Shown here: positions 44,639 through 53,948 of the stretch, in pieces
Position numbering within the stretch: position 1 is the first letter of the stretch
How the letters are laid out: the number at the start of each line of letters is the position of its first letter
From: Polyangiaceae bacterium
GTDB lineage: Bacteria > Myxococcota_A > Polyangia > Polyangiales > Polyangiaceae
Assembly: GCA_016712345.1 (NCBI GenBank)
Contig: JADJRH010000001.1
Location: 4,839,001 to 4,903,000 of the forward strand
Reading direction: 5' to 3'
DNA length: 64,000 bases
Translations under genes and position numbers: made by a program
The notes under the pieces: model-generated
What the model saw: only the letters and a program-made list of their open reading frames with translations
What the model was told of the DNA's origin: nothing
Database searches by the model: none

Positions 44639-45182
44639 TGCCAAGACCTGAAGCGTTTGGATGACTGCAACGTCGTAATCAACACGGAATCACGGAGTTC
44701 CCCAGCGGCGCATGCGCCTCATTCGAACGGCGAGTAACTCGTTGCGGTTGAGTTGTCGATGCAGCAGAAAAGAGCCCGTTCTGGGAGGTCCGGCGACTTG
44801 AGATGTCCATCAGGTCGCCATCCACCGGTCTCGCCGGTCTCTCGTTTTCGTCGTGGCTGCGCTCGCCACAGAACTCCATCTGGAGAACCCGACGCGCCAC
44901 GCTGTTCGCTTTTCCGCTTGGCGACGGGCAAGGGTGTCCCAAACGTCTCGACAAGACTGGATCCGTGCCTTGCAGAACGTTCCGCTAAAGGGAAGTTACC
45001 TAGGAGGACACGGAGGAACACGGAGTTTTTTGTTTCTTTGGCTGTAATGGGTACACATCATCCGTGATCCCAACCTGACAGGTGCTCGCCGACGCAGTGC
45101 GAGCCTATTGCAGCCTGAAATACACAAAAACTCCGTGGATCTCAGTGATCTCCGTGCCTCCGTGTTGATTACGACGTTTCAG
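44639..45182. mobile_element. MITE-like dispersed repeat, copy B (composite)
   Basis: About 540 bp of non-coding DNA with 24-bp terminal inverted repeats at 44665-44688 and 45159-45182 (23 of 24 matching; TCGTAATCAACACGGA inside). It contains the 317-bp core also found inverted at 24582-24898 and, at 45040-45170, a second module found inverted in copy C. CTCCGTG/CACGGAG tracts sit at each module boundary. No transposase is encoded, as in MITEs. It occupies the gap between the VOC and peptidase genes. Confidence 0.8.
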
Positions 45183-45288
45183 GTGGCAGGGCATTTCAGG
45201 TCGTTGCGGGGCGCTGAAGTCACCCTCCGGTGAGAAGAAAATGCTTCGAGCTATTGACGGCGCAACGCAGTTTTGGGACATGGCGAGT

Positions 45289-47571
45289 ATGTTCTCCATT
45301 CACCGCGGGGCTTTGTTTGCCGTTCTCTCGTTGGGATTCGGGTGTTCATCGGCGCCCCCGCCCAACTGTCCAAATCCCGCGACAGCCGCGGTAAAGCCGG
45401 TGGAAAGCGGCGCGCCGGTTTCCACATTTCGCGTTGCCGGTGAGGATAAATCCCCCATCGCTTTTGAGCGGATGGCGGCTTTCCCCGAGCCTGGATGGAA
45501 TGTGCCCCGCGCCCTGTCATTTTCTCCCGACAAAAAGAATGTGTACTTTTTGGCGAGCGAAGGGGGTGGGACAAACATGGTGCTTCACGCTTTTGACTTG
45601 GAGAAGAAAACATCTTCCGTTGTCCTCCGCGCCAAAGATCTCTTGGCGAGCGACAAGCCGCTCTCGCGCGAAGAAGAGTTGAGGCGAGAGCGTCAGAGAC
45701 AGCGCGCCACTGGAATTTCTTCGTACGTTTCGGCCGAGAATGAAAACGTGATGGTGGTGCCTCTCGGCGGCGATCTGTTCTTGAGAGATGCCAAAGGCAA
45801 GGTGAGTCAACTTACCCAAACAGCTGAAGCTGAAATTGATCCGAAGGTGTGCAAGCGCGGAGAAAAGGTTGTTTTCGTTCGCGGGAGTGAACTCTACTCC
45901 ATCGAGCCTGAATCAAAGCGTGAAACGCAACTCACAAAGGGAGCCACCGCCGGGGTGACGCGCGGCCAGTCTGACTTTAACGGTCAAGAAGAAATGGATG
46001 AGCCGAGTGGGTTTTGGATCTCCCCAACCTGGTCCAAGGTGCTTTACCTGGAAGTGGATGAAAACGGGGTGGACAAAGTTCCGATATTGGGTTTTCGCGA
46101 TAAAAAGCCTGATTTTATGGAACAGCGTTACCCTGAAGCCGGTAAAAAAAATCCGGTTGTTCGTTTGGGTCTGCTCGACATGAGTTCCAAAAAAACAACA
46201 TGGGTAAGTTTGCCTACCAAAGAAGAACGTTACTTTGGTCGCGTTGTGTGGGCGCCCGACGGGAGCGCGGTGTTTTTTCAAGCGCTGAGCCGTGACCAAA
46301 AGCAGCTGACGCTCTACCGGGTAGATTCAAAAGCGGGTACCGCCACAGAACTTGTGACCGAAAAATCTCCCGTGTGGATTGAGTTTGTAAACGCGCAAAT
46401 GCTCCAGAAATCACCGCACCTTTTGTGGCTTGTTCCGCGTGATGGCCACATTCACATTGAAACGCGTGACCGCGCAACGGGGAAGGTGGTAGCCCAACTG
46501 ACAAAGGGGGCGTGGGATGTAACGCGCGTGCAGGCTGTCGATGAAGAACATGGCCACGTGTACTTCACCGCCACCAAAGACAGCCCCGTGGAGCGGCATT
46601 TGTACAAGGTGGCTTTGACGGGCGGAGAACCTGTGAAGCTCACGGCGGAACGAGGTGTACACAACACAACGGTAGAACCCAAAGGCGGTGCTTATGTGGA
46701 CATTCACTCCGCGTTGGATCGCGCTCCGCAGGCGGTGATTCGCGATTTGACGGGTGCGATTTTGGGCGCTTTGCCTGTGCAAGCCGATCCTGACATGGCA
46801 TCGCTTGGAATTCGGCCCAAAGAAATCGTTACCATCAAGTCCGAGAGCGGCGACACGCTCTACGGGGCGTTGCTCAAACCGCGGCAAATGGAGGCAGGAG
46901 CAAAACATCCGGTGGTTGTCATGGTGTACGGAGGGCCCGGCGCTCAAACGGTGATCGACCAATGGTCGCCAAGCCTTTTTTGGCAGCACCTTGCGCAGCG
47001 CGGATTTGTTGTATTTCAACTCGACAATCGCGGCTCGGCAGGTCGCGGTCCGGCGTTTGAACACCCCATTTATGGCAAACTTGGAAAGCTTGAATTGGCC
47101 GATCAGCTCGCGGGGGTTTCTTACCTGAAGGCCTTACCGTTTGTGGATGGAGGTCGAATTGGAATTTACGGTCACTCGTACGGCGGAACCATGGCCGCGC
47201 TGGCAATGCTCGCCGCGCCCGGCGTTTTTAAGGCGGCGGTTTCAGCATCGCCGGTAACACGTTGGGGGCTTTATGACACCGGCTATACCGAGCGCTACAT
47301 GGGTTTGCCTGCCTCCAACGCCGAAGGCTATGACAGTACAGACCTTACCAAAATGGCAAAAAACCTTCAGGGTAAGTTGCTTTTGATTCATGCGATGATG
47401 GACGAAAACGTTCATTTTCAGCACACGGCCGAGTTGATGGATGCGCTTGTGCAGGCAAACAAACCTTTTGATACGTTTGTTCTACCCGGTGAGAGGCACG
47501 GCTATCGCAACCCGGTTGTGAGAGCGTATGTGAGCAAAAAGGTGGCGGGTTATTTTGCCGACAATCTTTAG
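45289..47571 (+). CDS. DPP4-type prolyl oligopeptidase family (S9) lipoprotein
   Basis: About 760 aa from ATG 45289 (MFSIHRGALFAVLSLGFGCS), a lipoprotein signal with lipobox GFGC; Mets at 45241 and 45280 are alternatives. Residues about 60-500 form the beta-propeller (RALSFSPDKKNVYFLASEGG, GFWISPTWSKVLYLEVDENG). Residues about 510-760 form the alpha/beta hydrolase with VMVYGGPGAQ, nucleophile GIYGHSYGGTMAAL, Asp near MMDENVHFQH and His in LPGERHGYRNP. It should remove dipeptides after Pro or Ala at the cell envelope. Convergent with the FG-GAP gene, 10 bp apart. Confidence 0.93.
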   Translation: MFSIHRGALFAVLSLGFGCSSAPPPNCPNPATAAVKPVESGAPVSTFRVAGEDKSPIAFERMAAFPEPGWNVPRALSFSPDKKNVYFLASEGGGTNMVLHAFDLEKKTSSVVLRAKDLLASDKPLSREEELRRERQRQRATGISSYVSAENENVMVVPLGGDLFLRDAKGKVSQLTQTAEAEIDPKVCKRGEKVVFVRGSELYSIEPESKRETQLTKGATAGVTRGQSDFNGQEEMDEPSGFWISPTWSKVLYLEVDENGVDKVPILGFRDKKPDFMEQRYPEAGKKNPVVRLGLLDMSSKKTTWVSLPTKEERYFGRVVWAPDGSAVFFQALSRDQKQLTLYRVDSKAGTATELVTEKSPVWIEFVNAQMLQKSPHLLWLVPRDGHIHIETRDRATGKVVAQLTKGAWDVTRVQAVDEEHGHVYFTATKDSPVERHLYKVALTGGEPVKLTAERGVHNTTVEPKGGAYVDIHSALDRAPQAVIRDLTGAILGALPVQADPDMASLGIRPKEIVTIKSESGDTLYGALLKPRQMEAGAKHPVVVMVYGGPGAQTVIDQWSPSLFWQHLAQRGFVVFQLDNRGSAGRGPAFEHPIYGKLGKLELADQLAGVSYLKALPFVDGGRIGIYGHSYGGTMAALAMLAAPGVFKAAVSASPVTRWGLYDTGYTERYMGLPASNAEGYDSTDLTKMAKNLQGKLLLIHAMMDENVHFQHTAELMDALVQANKPFDTFVLPGERHGYRNPVVRAYVSKKVAGYFADNL

Positions 47572-47581
47572 TCCCGCTTTT

Positions 47582-49171
47582 TTATTGCGCGGGGTCACAC
47601 ACCTGATTGCCCTCGATTTGGGCATTGCATCTGAATGTGTTGAGGCCTTCCCAATTGTTGATCAACGACGTGGGTAGGGTGCCGTCTTCACGGATGTTGG
47701 TAACGTACGACGCGTGTTGATTCCAGATCCGTCGCGCCTGAATCCATCGATCTTCGGCGTCTCCGAGCGCTACCAAACCGTGAGGGTAGTTGCCAACAAG
47801 GATGATTTCGGCCGAACCGTCGTTGTCAATGTCGGCAACGACGGGATACTCCACAAGTGTACCCGACGAGCGTTCCAACGACATCAGGATAGTTCCGGTT
47901 TTACCGTCAAAAACGTACACTTTGTATTCATCGCCGTAAATGGCTTCCGCCGTGCCGTCGCCCAGAAAGTCAAACGCTGTGCTGCTTGATAATCCGCTTT
48001 CATCCACCACGTTGGCAGCCCAAATGGGCTCCAACCCGGTTTCTGTAAATTCGTAAACACCAAACGTTGTGCACGACGAAACCGCGACCTCGGGTTGACC
48101 ATCCCCATCAAAGTCGTGAATGGCGAGGGGTTTGCCCCAGCAGTTTCCGGCCGGAGGTTCACCCGTTGGGCGGACCGGACCAAACTTGACAGTGCCATTG
48201 GCTTCCACAACGGTCACGCCGGCTGCCGAGGTGAGAATGATCTCCGGTTCAGGGTCGGCGTCGATGTTGGCTACGTGGGGATGAGCCGCTCCATGGTTGG
48301 GAAGCTCAAAGTACAAGGTGCCGTCGGAATGGTAGGTGGCATGACCAAAAAGGAGTTCTTGTTTTCCGTCGCCGTCAAGGTCGGCGGCGGTGGTTGTGGG
48401 GCAATAATAAGAGCCGGGTGGAAAGCCGAGGGCGCCGCCGGGCACTTCCCACAACAGGGAACCGTCGGCGGAGAATACCTGGTAAAAAGCGGCAATTTCA
48501 GCAGCGCCGTCACCGTCAAGGTCGTAGATCCCAACGGCGCCGCATTGGTAGTATAAAGCCATGGTGGACGACGGCTCGCCAAACCACTTGACGGTGCCGT
48601 CATGTTCAAACGCAATGAGGCCCGACCCGCTATAGTCAACTGCCACCACTTCAGGATTTCCGTCGCCGTCAATATCGGCGAACGCAGCCGTGTCATTGGG
48701 TTGGACTGTTTGTTGAAACGTGACCGTCTCTACCCCGGTGTCACCGGACAAAACATGGATGATCCCGGACATGTCAACAACGACAACGTCGGGTACGTCA
48801 CATAGGTTGATTTGACCATCCCCGTTGTCGTCGGTGAAGTTGCCGACCATGGGTGTGGTGATACTTCCCGATTCAATGGCCCACTCCCACTCAACAATGG
48901 GGGTAAACGCATTGGGCGGCGCTTTGTCGGCGCAGGTGGCAATACCCGTTTGATCGCTCGGGCCGCACATGTTTGGGTTGATAGAACCGCCGTACCCGCC
49001 TGTTGTGGCCGTGGTGGCGGAGGAAGTTTGGGCCCCGCCCGTGCCGCCTGTTGTGGAGGAAGTGGAGCCACCTTCCTGCCCGGTGGTAGATTGGGAAGGA
49101 GGGTTGGCTGAACAGCTTAAAAACAGAGCGCACTGGCCAAGAGCGATGGCCAACTGTAAGGATTCTCGCAT
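47582..49171 (-). CDS. FG-GAP/VCBS-repeat surface lipoprotein
   Basis: A 529-aa protein with a lipoprotein-type signal (LAIALGQCALFLSC), a Thr/Gly/Ser-rich linker and then repeated calcium-binding FG-GAP loops: DDNGDGQINLCDVPDVVVVD, DIDGDGNPEVVAVD, DLDGDGAAEIAAF, DLDGDGKQELLFG, DFDGDGQPEVAVS, DIDNDGSAEIILVG. These blades make an integrin-like beta-propeller that binds Ca2+. Its role is probably extracellular binding or adhesion; no enzyme domain is seen. It is followed on the same strand, seven bases from its start, by the CAP-domain gene, suggesting co-expression of surface proteins. Confidence 0.9.
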   Translation of the reverse strand: MRESLQLAIALGQCALFLSCSANPPSQSTTGQEGGSTSSTTGGTGGAQTSSATTATTGGYGGSINPNMCGPSDQTGIATCADKAPPNAFTPIVEWEWAIESGSITTPMVGNFTDDNGDGQINLCDVPDVVVVDMSGIIHVLSGDTGVETVTFQQTVQPNDTAAFADIDGDGNPEVVAVDYSGSGLIAFEHDGTVKWFGEPSSTMALYYQCGAVGIYDLDGDGAAEIAAFYQVFSADGSLLWEVPGGALGFPPGSYYCPTTTAADLDGDGKQELLFGHATYHSDGTLYFELPNHGAAHPHVANIDADPEPEIILTSAAGVTVVEANGTVKFGPVRPTGEPPAGNCWGKPLAIHDFDGDGQPEVAVSSCTTFGVYEFTETGLEPIWAANVVDESGLSSSTAFDFLGDGTAEAIYGDEYKVYVFDGKTGTILMSLERSSGTLVEYPVVADIDNDGSAEIILVGNYPHGLVALGDAEDRWIQARRIWNQHASYVTNIREDGTLPTSLINNWEGLNTFRCNAQIEGNQVCDPAQ

Positions 49172-49178
49172 GGTAAGG

Positions 49179-50393
49179 TTAGTTGCAGGTGACGGGCTTT
49201 ACGTCGTACACAATGTCACCGCCCGACAAACCTGAAACGGTTACCCGGTAGGTTTTGCCAGCTTCCACCTGAAAGCCCTGCGGCTCCCACGAAATAGAAT
49301 CTTGCCCATACCCCTGGTTGAGTTTGATGACTTTGACAGTAAGGGGGGCGTTGTCGTCCACGCGAAGAACGCTGATTTGAGCGTTTGGAACACCTCCCAC
49401 GTTGCTATGGAAGGTCCATGTCCATTGAGCAACTTCAAGAGGAACATACCCTTGGTTGGGTACACCGACGAAGGTTGGATTGGGACCGCTTCCGCCGCCG
49501 CCGAAAACGCGCAGACACTCGGCGTCGCCGTATTGTCCGCCGGTGCGCCAATAGCCAATACCCACGTCGCTGAGGGGAGGATTGACGATCCATCGGCGGT
49601 GGCCCATGGTGGTTTCGTTTCCCCAATCTTCCATAAATTGGTCAATGGCTTGAGCGGGGTTTTGAGAACCCCAGGCGATGTTGCTCATGCCGGCAAACGA
49701 AGCACCTTCAGCCGTGTAACACTTGGCCGAGGAGGGTGGGGAGTGAGGGCTCACGCCGGAGCTGAAATCCCACCACGCTTCGAGATTGGCGCAGAGTTGA
49801 GCGCCCGCGTTCATGGTGGGGTTGTCATTTGTCGGGCCCAGCCCGGCGAGCCACCGAAACATGTTGATGCGAGTGAGAGTGTCGTTGATAGCGCCTTGTT
49901 TGAGCGTGCCGGCGTCGCAATCCTGACCGCTTGCATCGAGCGGGTCGGGCGTGGTGACAATGTGTCCCTGGGACCATTTCTGACAAACTTCGTCTACCGT
50001 GCGCGTGGAAGGATCGCCGGGTGGGACGGGTGCACAATTGCCGTTTTGGGAGATGAATCCGGGGCTGCACTGACATGTCAGGGTGGAGGTTTCACAATAT
50101 TGGTTTGCGCCGCAGGGAGGGTTGCAAGTTGGGTTGCCTGAGCCGGTTCCACCTGAACCGGTAGGCCCGGTGGAGGTGCCCCCCGCGCCCGTTGTAACGG
50201 TTGACCCGGCCGACCCTGTTGACCCTGTGGGGGTACCCGAGGTGGTTGACTTTCCGCCCGAGCCGCCTCCTCCGGCGGACTCATCTTCAATCACAAGCCC
50301 GTCTGCTCCGGTGATGAGGCTGCAACCGGCCCAAAAACAAGCCCCGATCGCAAATAGGGAGATGAAGGAAGATGTTACGGCGGTGCGGCGCAT
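49179..50393 (-). CDS. CAP (SCP)-domain lipoprotein
   Basis: About 404 aa; ATG 50393 (MRRTAVTSSFISLFAIGACF) is slightly preferred over 50405. The lipobox FWAGC is followed by a Gly/Ser/Thr linker, an EGF-like Cys-rich segment (CNPPCGANQYCETSTLTCQC) and then a CAP/SCP-like domain (LTRINMFRWLAGLGP, AQLCANLEAWWDF, ECLRVFGG, MGHRRWIVNPPLSDVGIGYW). The last part (WTFHSNVGGVPNAQISVLRV) is a beta-sandwich. CAP domains are secreted and their bacterial roles are mostly unknown. It sits upstream of the FG-GAP gene in the same direction. No clear ribosome site distinguishes the starts. Confidence 0.85.
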   Translation of the reverse strand: MRRTAVTSSFISLFAIGACFWAGCSLITGADGLVIEDESAGGGGSGGKSTTSGTPTGSTGSAGSTVTTGAGGTSTGPTGSGGTGSGNPTCNPPCGANQYCETSTLTCQCSPGFISQNGNCAPVPPGDPSTRTVDEVCQKWSQGHIVTTPDPLDASGQDCDAGTLKQGAINDTLTRINMFRWLAGLGPTNDNPTMNAGAQLCANLEAWWDFSSGVSPHSPPSSAKCYTAEGASFAGMSNIAWGSQNPAQAIDQFMEDWGNETTMGHRRWIVNPPLSDVGIGYWRTGGQYGDAECLRVFGGGGSGPNPTFVGVPNQGYVPLEVAQWTWTFHSNVGGVPNAQISVLRVDDNAPLTVKVIKLNQGYGQDSISWEPQGFQVEAGKTYRVTVSGLSGGDIVYDVKPVTCN

Positions 50394-50527
50394 GGGAGCG
50401 AGCATACGCCTTTGGGGTGAAGACTGGAAGGTGACAATCCCTATTTTGTCAGGGTCGATTGGGTAGAGTCGTTTCTACTGGAAAGGTATGACTATACTAT
50501 ACTCGATTTAGAAACCCGGAGGTGTTC

Positions 50528-51076
50528 TCAAGGCAGTAACATACCCTTCCTAACTGAGTCGGCGGTGGCTTTGCCTGCGAGTTTTTCTACCAGGGCGAGG
50601 GCAAAGCTGAATGTGGTGCCCGGCCCTTGACTCGTTACAAGATTTCTGTCGTCTACCACTTCGTCGTCGACCACCGAGCCATGGGAAGCGATGCGATCGC
50701 GAACGGTTGGGTAGGCGGTCAGTTTACGGCCCGCAAACACGCCGTGAGCCGCGAGAGCGGTGGGCGCTGCGCAAATAGCGGCGGCGATTTTACCCGAGGC
50801 TTCTTGTTCACGAAGCAGGGCACCCACGGCCGACGACTCAGCGAGGCGCCGAGCGCCTTCGTTTCCACCGGGCAAGACAATCATGTCAAACGGGCCTTTT
50901 GCGTCGGTAAGCGCAATATCGGGCACGATGCGTACACCGCGACTGCATAGAACGGGGTCACTACCGTCGACGCCGGCGAGGGTGACCTGGATTCCACCGC
51001 GACGAAGCACGTCGACGGTGATGGTTGTTTCCATTTCTTCGGCGCCGGTTGCCAAGAGAACAAGCACGCTTGCCAT
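50528..51076 (-). CDS. DJ-1/PfpI family protein (YajL/ThiJ-like)
   Basis: A 182-aa protein with the DJ-1 fold: VLVLLATGAEEMETTITVDV (the conserved Glu in the EE pair), IVLPGGNEGARRL and the nucleophile elbow AAICAAPTALAAHGVF with the reactive Cys. Length and motifs fit the DJ-1/YajL group, implicated in protection from reactive carbonyls and oxidative stress. It is monocistronic by appearance. The A/T-rich stretch around 50485-50510 lies downstream of its end and belongs to no recognised promoter. Confidence 0.9.
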   Translation of the reverse strand: MASVLVLLATGAEEMETTITVDVLRRGGIQVTLAGVDGSDPVLCSRGVRIVPDIALTDAKGPFDMIVLPGGNEGARRLAESSAVGALLREQEASGKIAAAICAAPTALAAHGVFAGRKLTAYPTVRDRIASHGSVVDDEVVDDRNLVTSQGPGTTFSFALALVEKLAGKATADSVRKGMLLP

Positions 51077-51172
51077 GCGTTTTTTTAGATCTGGCGCGCA
51101 CAGTTCACAAGGATGCTGCGTGATCGTGTTTAATCCCGCGCGGCAAAGGTAAATTGCGCCGCCGAAAAAGGC

Positions 51173-52742
51173 TTATTTGGAGCCGTTTTCGGCGATGAGC
51201 GCGGCACCGTAAACACCGGCCGAATCGCCGAGCGCGTTGCGGAGAATGGGTGTTGTGAGTTCATCGTTGAAGACGTAGCCGGCCACCCGCGAAATGCCCT
51301 CGGTATAGAGCAGATCCACGTTGGAAACGCCGCCGCCGAGGACGACAGCACTTGGGTCGAGCACGTCGATGACGTTGGCCAGGCCGCGCCCAAACGTGTT
51401 GAGAAAGTCTTCGATCACCGCTTCTGCGTGAGGATCGGAAGTGCGGCGCAACACAATTTCGGAAAGTTTTAAGTGTACACCGGAGAGCCTTGTGTACAGT
51501 TTTTCAACTGCCGGGCCGCTGGCATACAGTTCAACGCAGCCGCGCCTCCCGCAGTAACATTGTGTTTCGCGCTCGGGCCAAACGGCGGTATGGCCCCATT
51601 CACCGGCAATGCCTTGAGCACCCGACCACACGCGCCCGCCGAACGAGATTCCACCGCCGACGCCGGTTCCGAGGATAACTCCGAAAACAACGCCGTCGCG
51701 ATGCTCCGAAGCCGCGCCGAGAAGGGCTTCCGCGAGCGTGAAACAATTGGCATCGTTGTCGACGGCTACCGGGCGGCCAAGGCGATCTTGGAGATCGGTG
51801 CGAAAAGGGCGGTCGTTAAGACAGACTGTATTCGAATTTTTAACAACACCCGTGCGCCGGGTGACACCGCCCGGCATTCCAACGCCGATGGGGATTGTTT
51901 TGAGGTCAACCTGAGCTTCTTTCGCAACGTGTGAGAGGAGATTGCAGGTGGCTTGGACAATGGCTTCGTAGCCTTCGTGTGCGGGTGTTGAAACCCTGTG
52001 TCGAACAAGGACGGGCAAGTCCGTTGTGCGCGTTCGGCGAGCCACGATCGCTTCGATTTTGGTGCCTCCGAGATCGACTCCGATGACCACTTGTTCGGTT
52101 GCGGGGCGCCCGAAATCTTTTGGAGGAGCCGCGCGCGCAACGAGATCGGCGACCGTTACAGCGAGCGCGCGGAGCACGCGGAAGAGGGGGCTTTGCGTTT
52201 CGTCGGTGCCGGGTTCGGCGCGGGGACCGACGGGCACTTCAAGAACGAGGGCCGCTCCGTCGGACTTGACGACGTGGGCTCCGGCGTCGCGAAGCAGGTG
52301 TACCATTGGAGCGTTTTCGGCGAGCACTTCGGCGCGAAAGCGGCGGATGTCGGCGTTTCGCGCCGCATGAACCAGGTGGTGCAAAAAGCGCTTTTCCAAG
52401 CCCTTTTCCCTGAAAATCATCGGCGACTGTGATGGCCGCCTCGGCGAGATCTTTTTCGTTTGGATCGCGAACGAAGCGAGCGACACCGGCGCCGATTTCT
52501 TTCCGAAGGTCGTGCGTTGGAACGGTGGCGACGATGGCGAAGTGGTCTTTGCCATCCACCTCGGTGAGGTAGCGCAGGTCGTCGCGGGTCAGAGTGTTTT
52601 TGAAACTGTGAAAGCGGAGATAACGCGACGTGGGAGAAAGGCGCTCGAAAGCGGCCAAGAGTTCTTCTTTGTCGTCCGGTGCGATGGGGCGAAGCGTGAC
52701 GCGGGAGCCGTCTTTGAGGGTGATTTCGATTGTCTCGGCCAT
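51173..52742 (-). pseudogene. GNAT acetyltransferase-ROK kinase fusion, frameshifted
   Basis: Two overlapping frames. The first (52742 to about 52385) begins MAETIEITLKDGSRVTLRPI and has the GNAT acetyl-CoA loop DDFQGKGLGKALF. The second continues naturally as HHLVHAARNADIRRFRAEVL, AENAPMVHLLRDAGAHVV (the end of the GNAT fold), then a linker and a ROK sugar kinase: ATP site GVDLGGTKIEAIV, catalytic NDANCF region and zinc motif GEWGHTAVWPERETQCYCGR. Removing one T from the coding-strand five-T run at 52383-52387 joins the two into about 522 aa. Acetylation plus sugar phosphorylation in one chain is unusual; the joint needs confirmation. Confidence 0.78.
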
Positions 52743-52998
52743 GGCTCGGCAGCGGAAGGCGAATGTGTTGAGGACGTGATCTTAAAAGAGGCGATAGCGG
52801 ACAACCACGCTTGCGAGGCCGGGCGTCGGGTCTTGTTGAAGCGTTTCAGTCATCGTTGCCCGTTGCCAAGCAGAATTGCGACGAGCCTTGTTGGGAGCGC
52901 TTTTGGTTGGAGAAAGAGTTTGCACTTCGCTCTACGATCGCTCGCGCGACGTGGTGTCGCGGCGAAATGGCCGGGGGGAGAAACACGGCGATGTTCGT

Positions 52999-53763
52999 AT
53001 GGCACTCGACTCGATTCGTATTTCGGATGTGATCCCGGCGACGCCGGAGAAGATCTACGAGGCGTGGCTCGACGCTGCGAGGCACAGCGCGTTCACCGGG
53101 GGAAAGGCAACCACCGATTCACGACCGGGGGGAAAGTTCACCGCGTGGGACGGGTACATTGAGGGTGTACACAAGGAGCTGGTGCCGGGTCGAAGGCTCG
53201 TGCAGGACTGGAAGTCCACCGATTTTCCAGTAGACGCTTCGTATTCGAGAGTGGTTGTGATGCTTGAGCCCCACCCTGAGGGGACGCTTGTGACGATCGA
53301 GCACACCGAAATTCCGGTGGGGCAGGGCGCTTCGTATTTGGAGGGTTGGCCGCAGTTTTATTTCGTGCCGATGAAGAAGTACTTTTCGAAGATCGCTCGG
53401 CTTCAGGCTGCGAGAAAGCCTGCGGCAAAGGCGCCCGCTGCGAGCAAGGGCGCGGCGAAGAAAGTCGCGGCACCTGCAAAGAAGGCCGCGCTTGTGAAGA
53501 AAGCGGCGCCCGCAAAGAAGGTCGCGGCTCCCGCTGCGAAGAAGGCAGCGCCCGCTGCGAAGAAGGCGGCGCCCGCAAAGAAGGTCGCGGCTCCCGCTGC
53601 GAAGAAGGCAGCGCCTACGAAGAAGGCGGCGGCTGCGAAGAAGGCGGCGGCTGCGAAGAAGGCAGCGCCCGCGAAGAAAGCGGCGGCTGTGAAGAGGGCC
53701 GCTCCCGCGAAGAAAGCGGCGCCTAAAAAGGGTGCTGCGTCCGCGAAAACAGCCAAAAAGTAG
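52999..53763 (+). CDS. AHSA1/SRPBCC protein with Lys/Ala-rich histone-like tail
   Basis: A 254-aa protein from ATG 52999 (MALDSIRISDVIPATPEKIY). Residues 1-135 are an AHSA1-type SRPBCC domain (IYEAWLDAARHSAFTGGKAT, GGKFTAWDGYIEGVHKELVP, GASYLEGWPQFYFVPMKKYF), a hydrophobic-ligand fold. Residues 140-254 are almost only Lys, Ala, Pro and Val in AAPAKKVAAPAAKKA-type repeats, like histone H1 tails and bacterial AlgP/HupS-like tails, so the protein should bind DNA or RNA non-specifically. The tail is in frame with the domain. The pairing may be a chromatin-associated sensor or stress factor, by inference. Confidence 0.85.
   Translation: MALDSIRISDVIPATPEKIYEAWLDAARHSAFTGGKATTDSRPGGKFTAWDGYIEGVHKELVPGRRLVQDWKSTDFPVDASYSRVVVMLEPHPEGTLVTIEHTEIPVGQGASYLEGWPQFYFVPMKKYFSKIARLQAARKPAAKAPAASKGAAKKVAAPAKKAALVKKAAPAKKVAAPAAKKAAPAAKKAAPAKKVAAPAAKKAAPTKKAAAAKKAAAAKKAAPAKKAAAVKRAAPAKKAAPKKGAASAKTAKK
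53440..53755 (+). repeat. imperfect tandem repeats encoding the Lys/Ala/Pro tail
   Basis: Units such as GCTGCGAAGAAGGC recur at 12- to 45-bp spacing in frame with the SRPBCC gene. They explain the long open frames on both strands here. Spacing and lack of unique spacers rule out CRISPR. Confidence 0.85.
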
Positions 53764-53793
53764 GCGTCGAATCAGCGCGTCCACGTTTCGAAT

Positions 53794-53916
53794 GTGTACA
53801 CAAAAGTGTACGCATCATTCGAAGCGCGCCCGATGTTCCAACGTGTGTACGCGTCCACGTGTAAGCAACGGTGCCACGCGGCGTGAAGTGTACGCAACGG
53901 TGCCGCGCCGCTTAAT
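53794..53916. repeat. intergenic cluster of GTGTACAC-like palindromes
   Basis: Between two convergent genes: GTGTACAC at 53794-53801, then AGTGTACGC, TGTGTACGC, CGTGTAAGC, AGTGTACGC and TGTGTACGC within about 120 bp. Two of them lie in a duplicated segment (GCAACGGTGCC repeated). Since it lies between gene ends it is not a promoter site. Confidence 0.7.
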
Positions 53917-53948
53917 GTGTACGCACGCCGACGAATGTGATGTGACTT

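Noticed and set aside
53440..53755. Regular short repeats as a CRISPR array
   Set aside because: They are in-frame Lys/Ala/Pro codons with no unique spacers and no cas genes.
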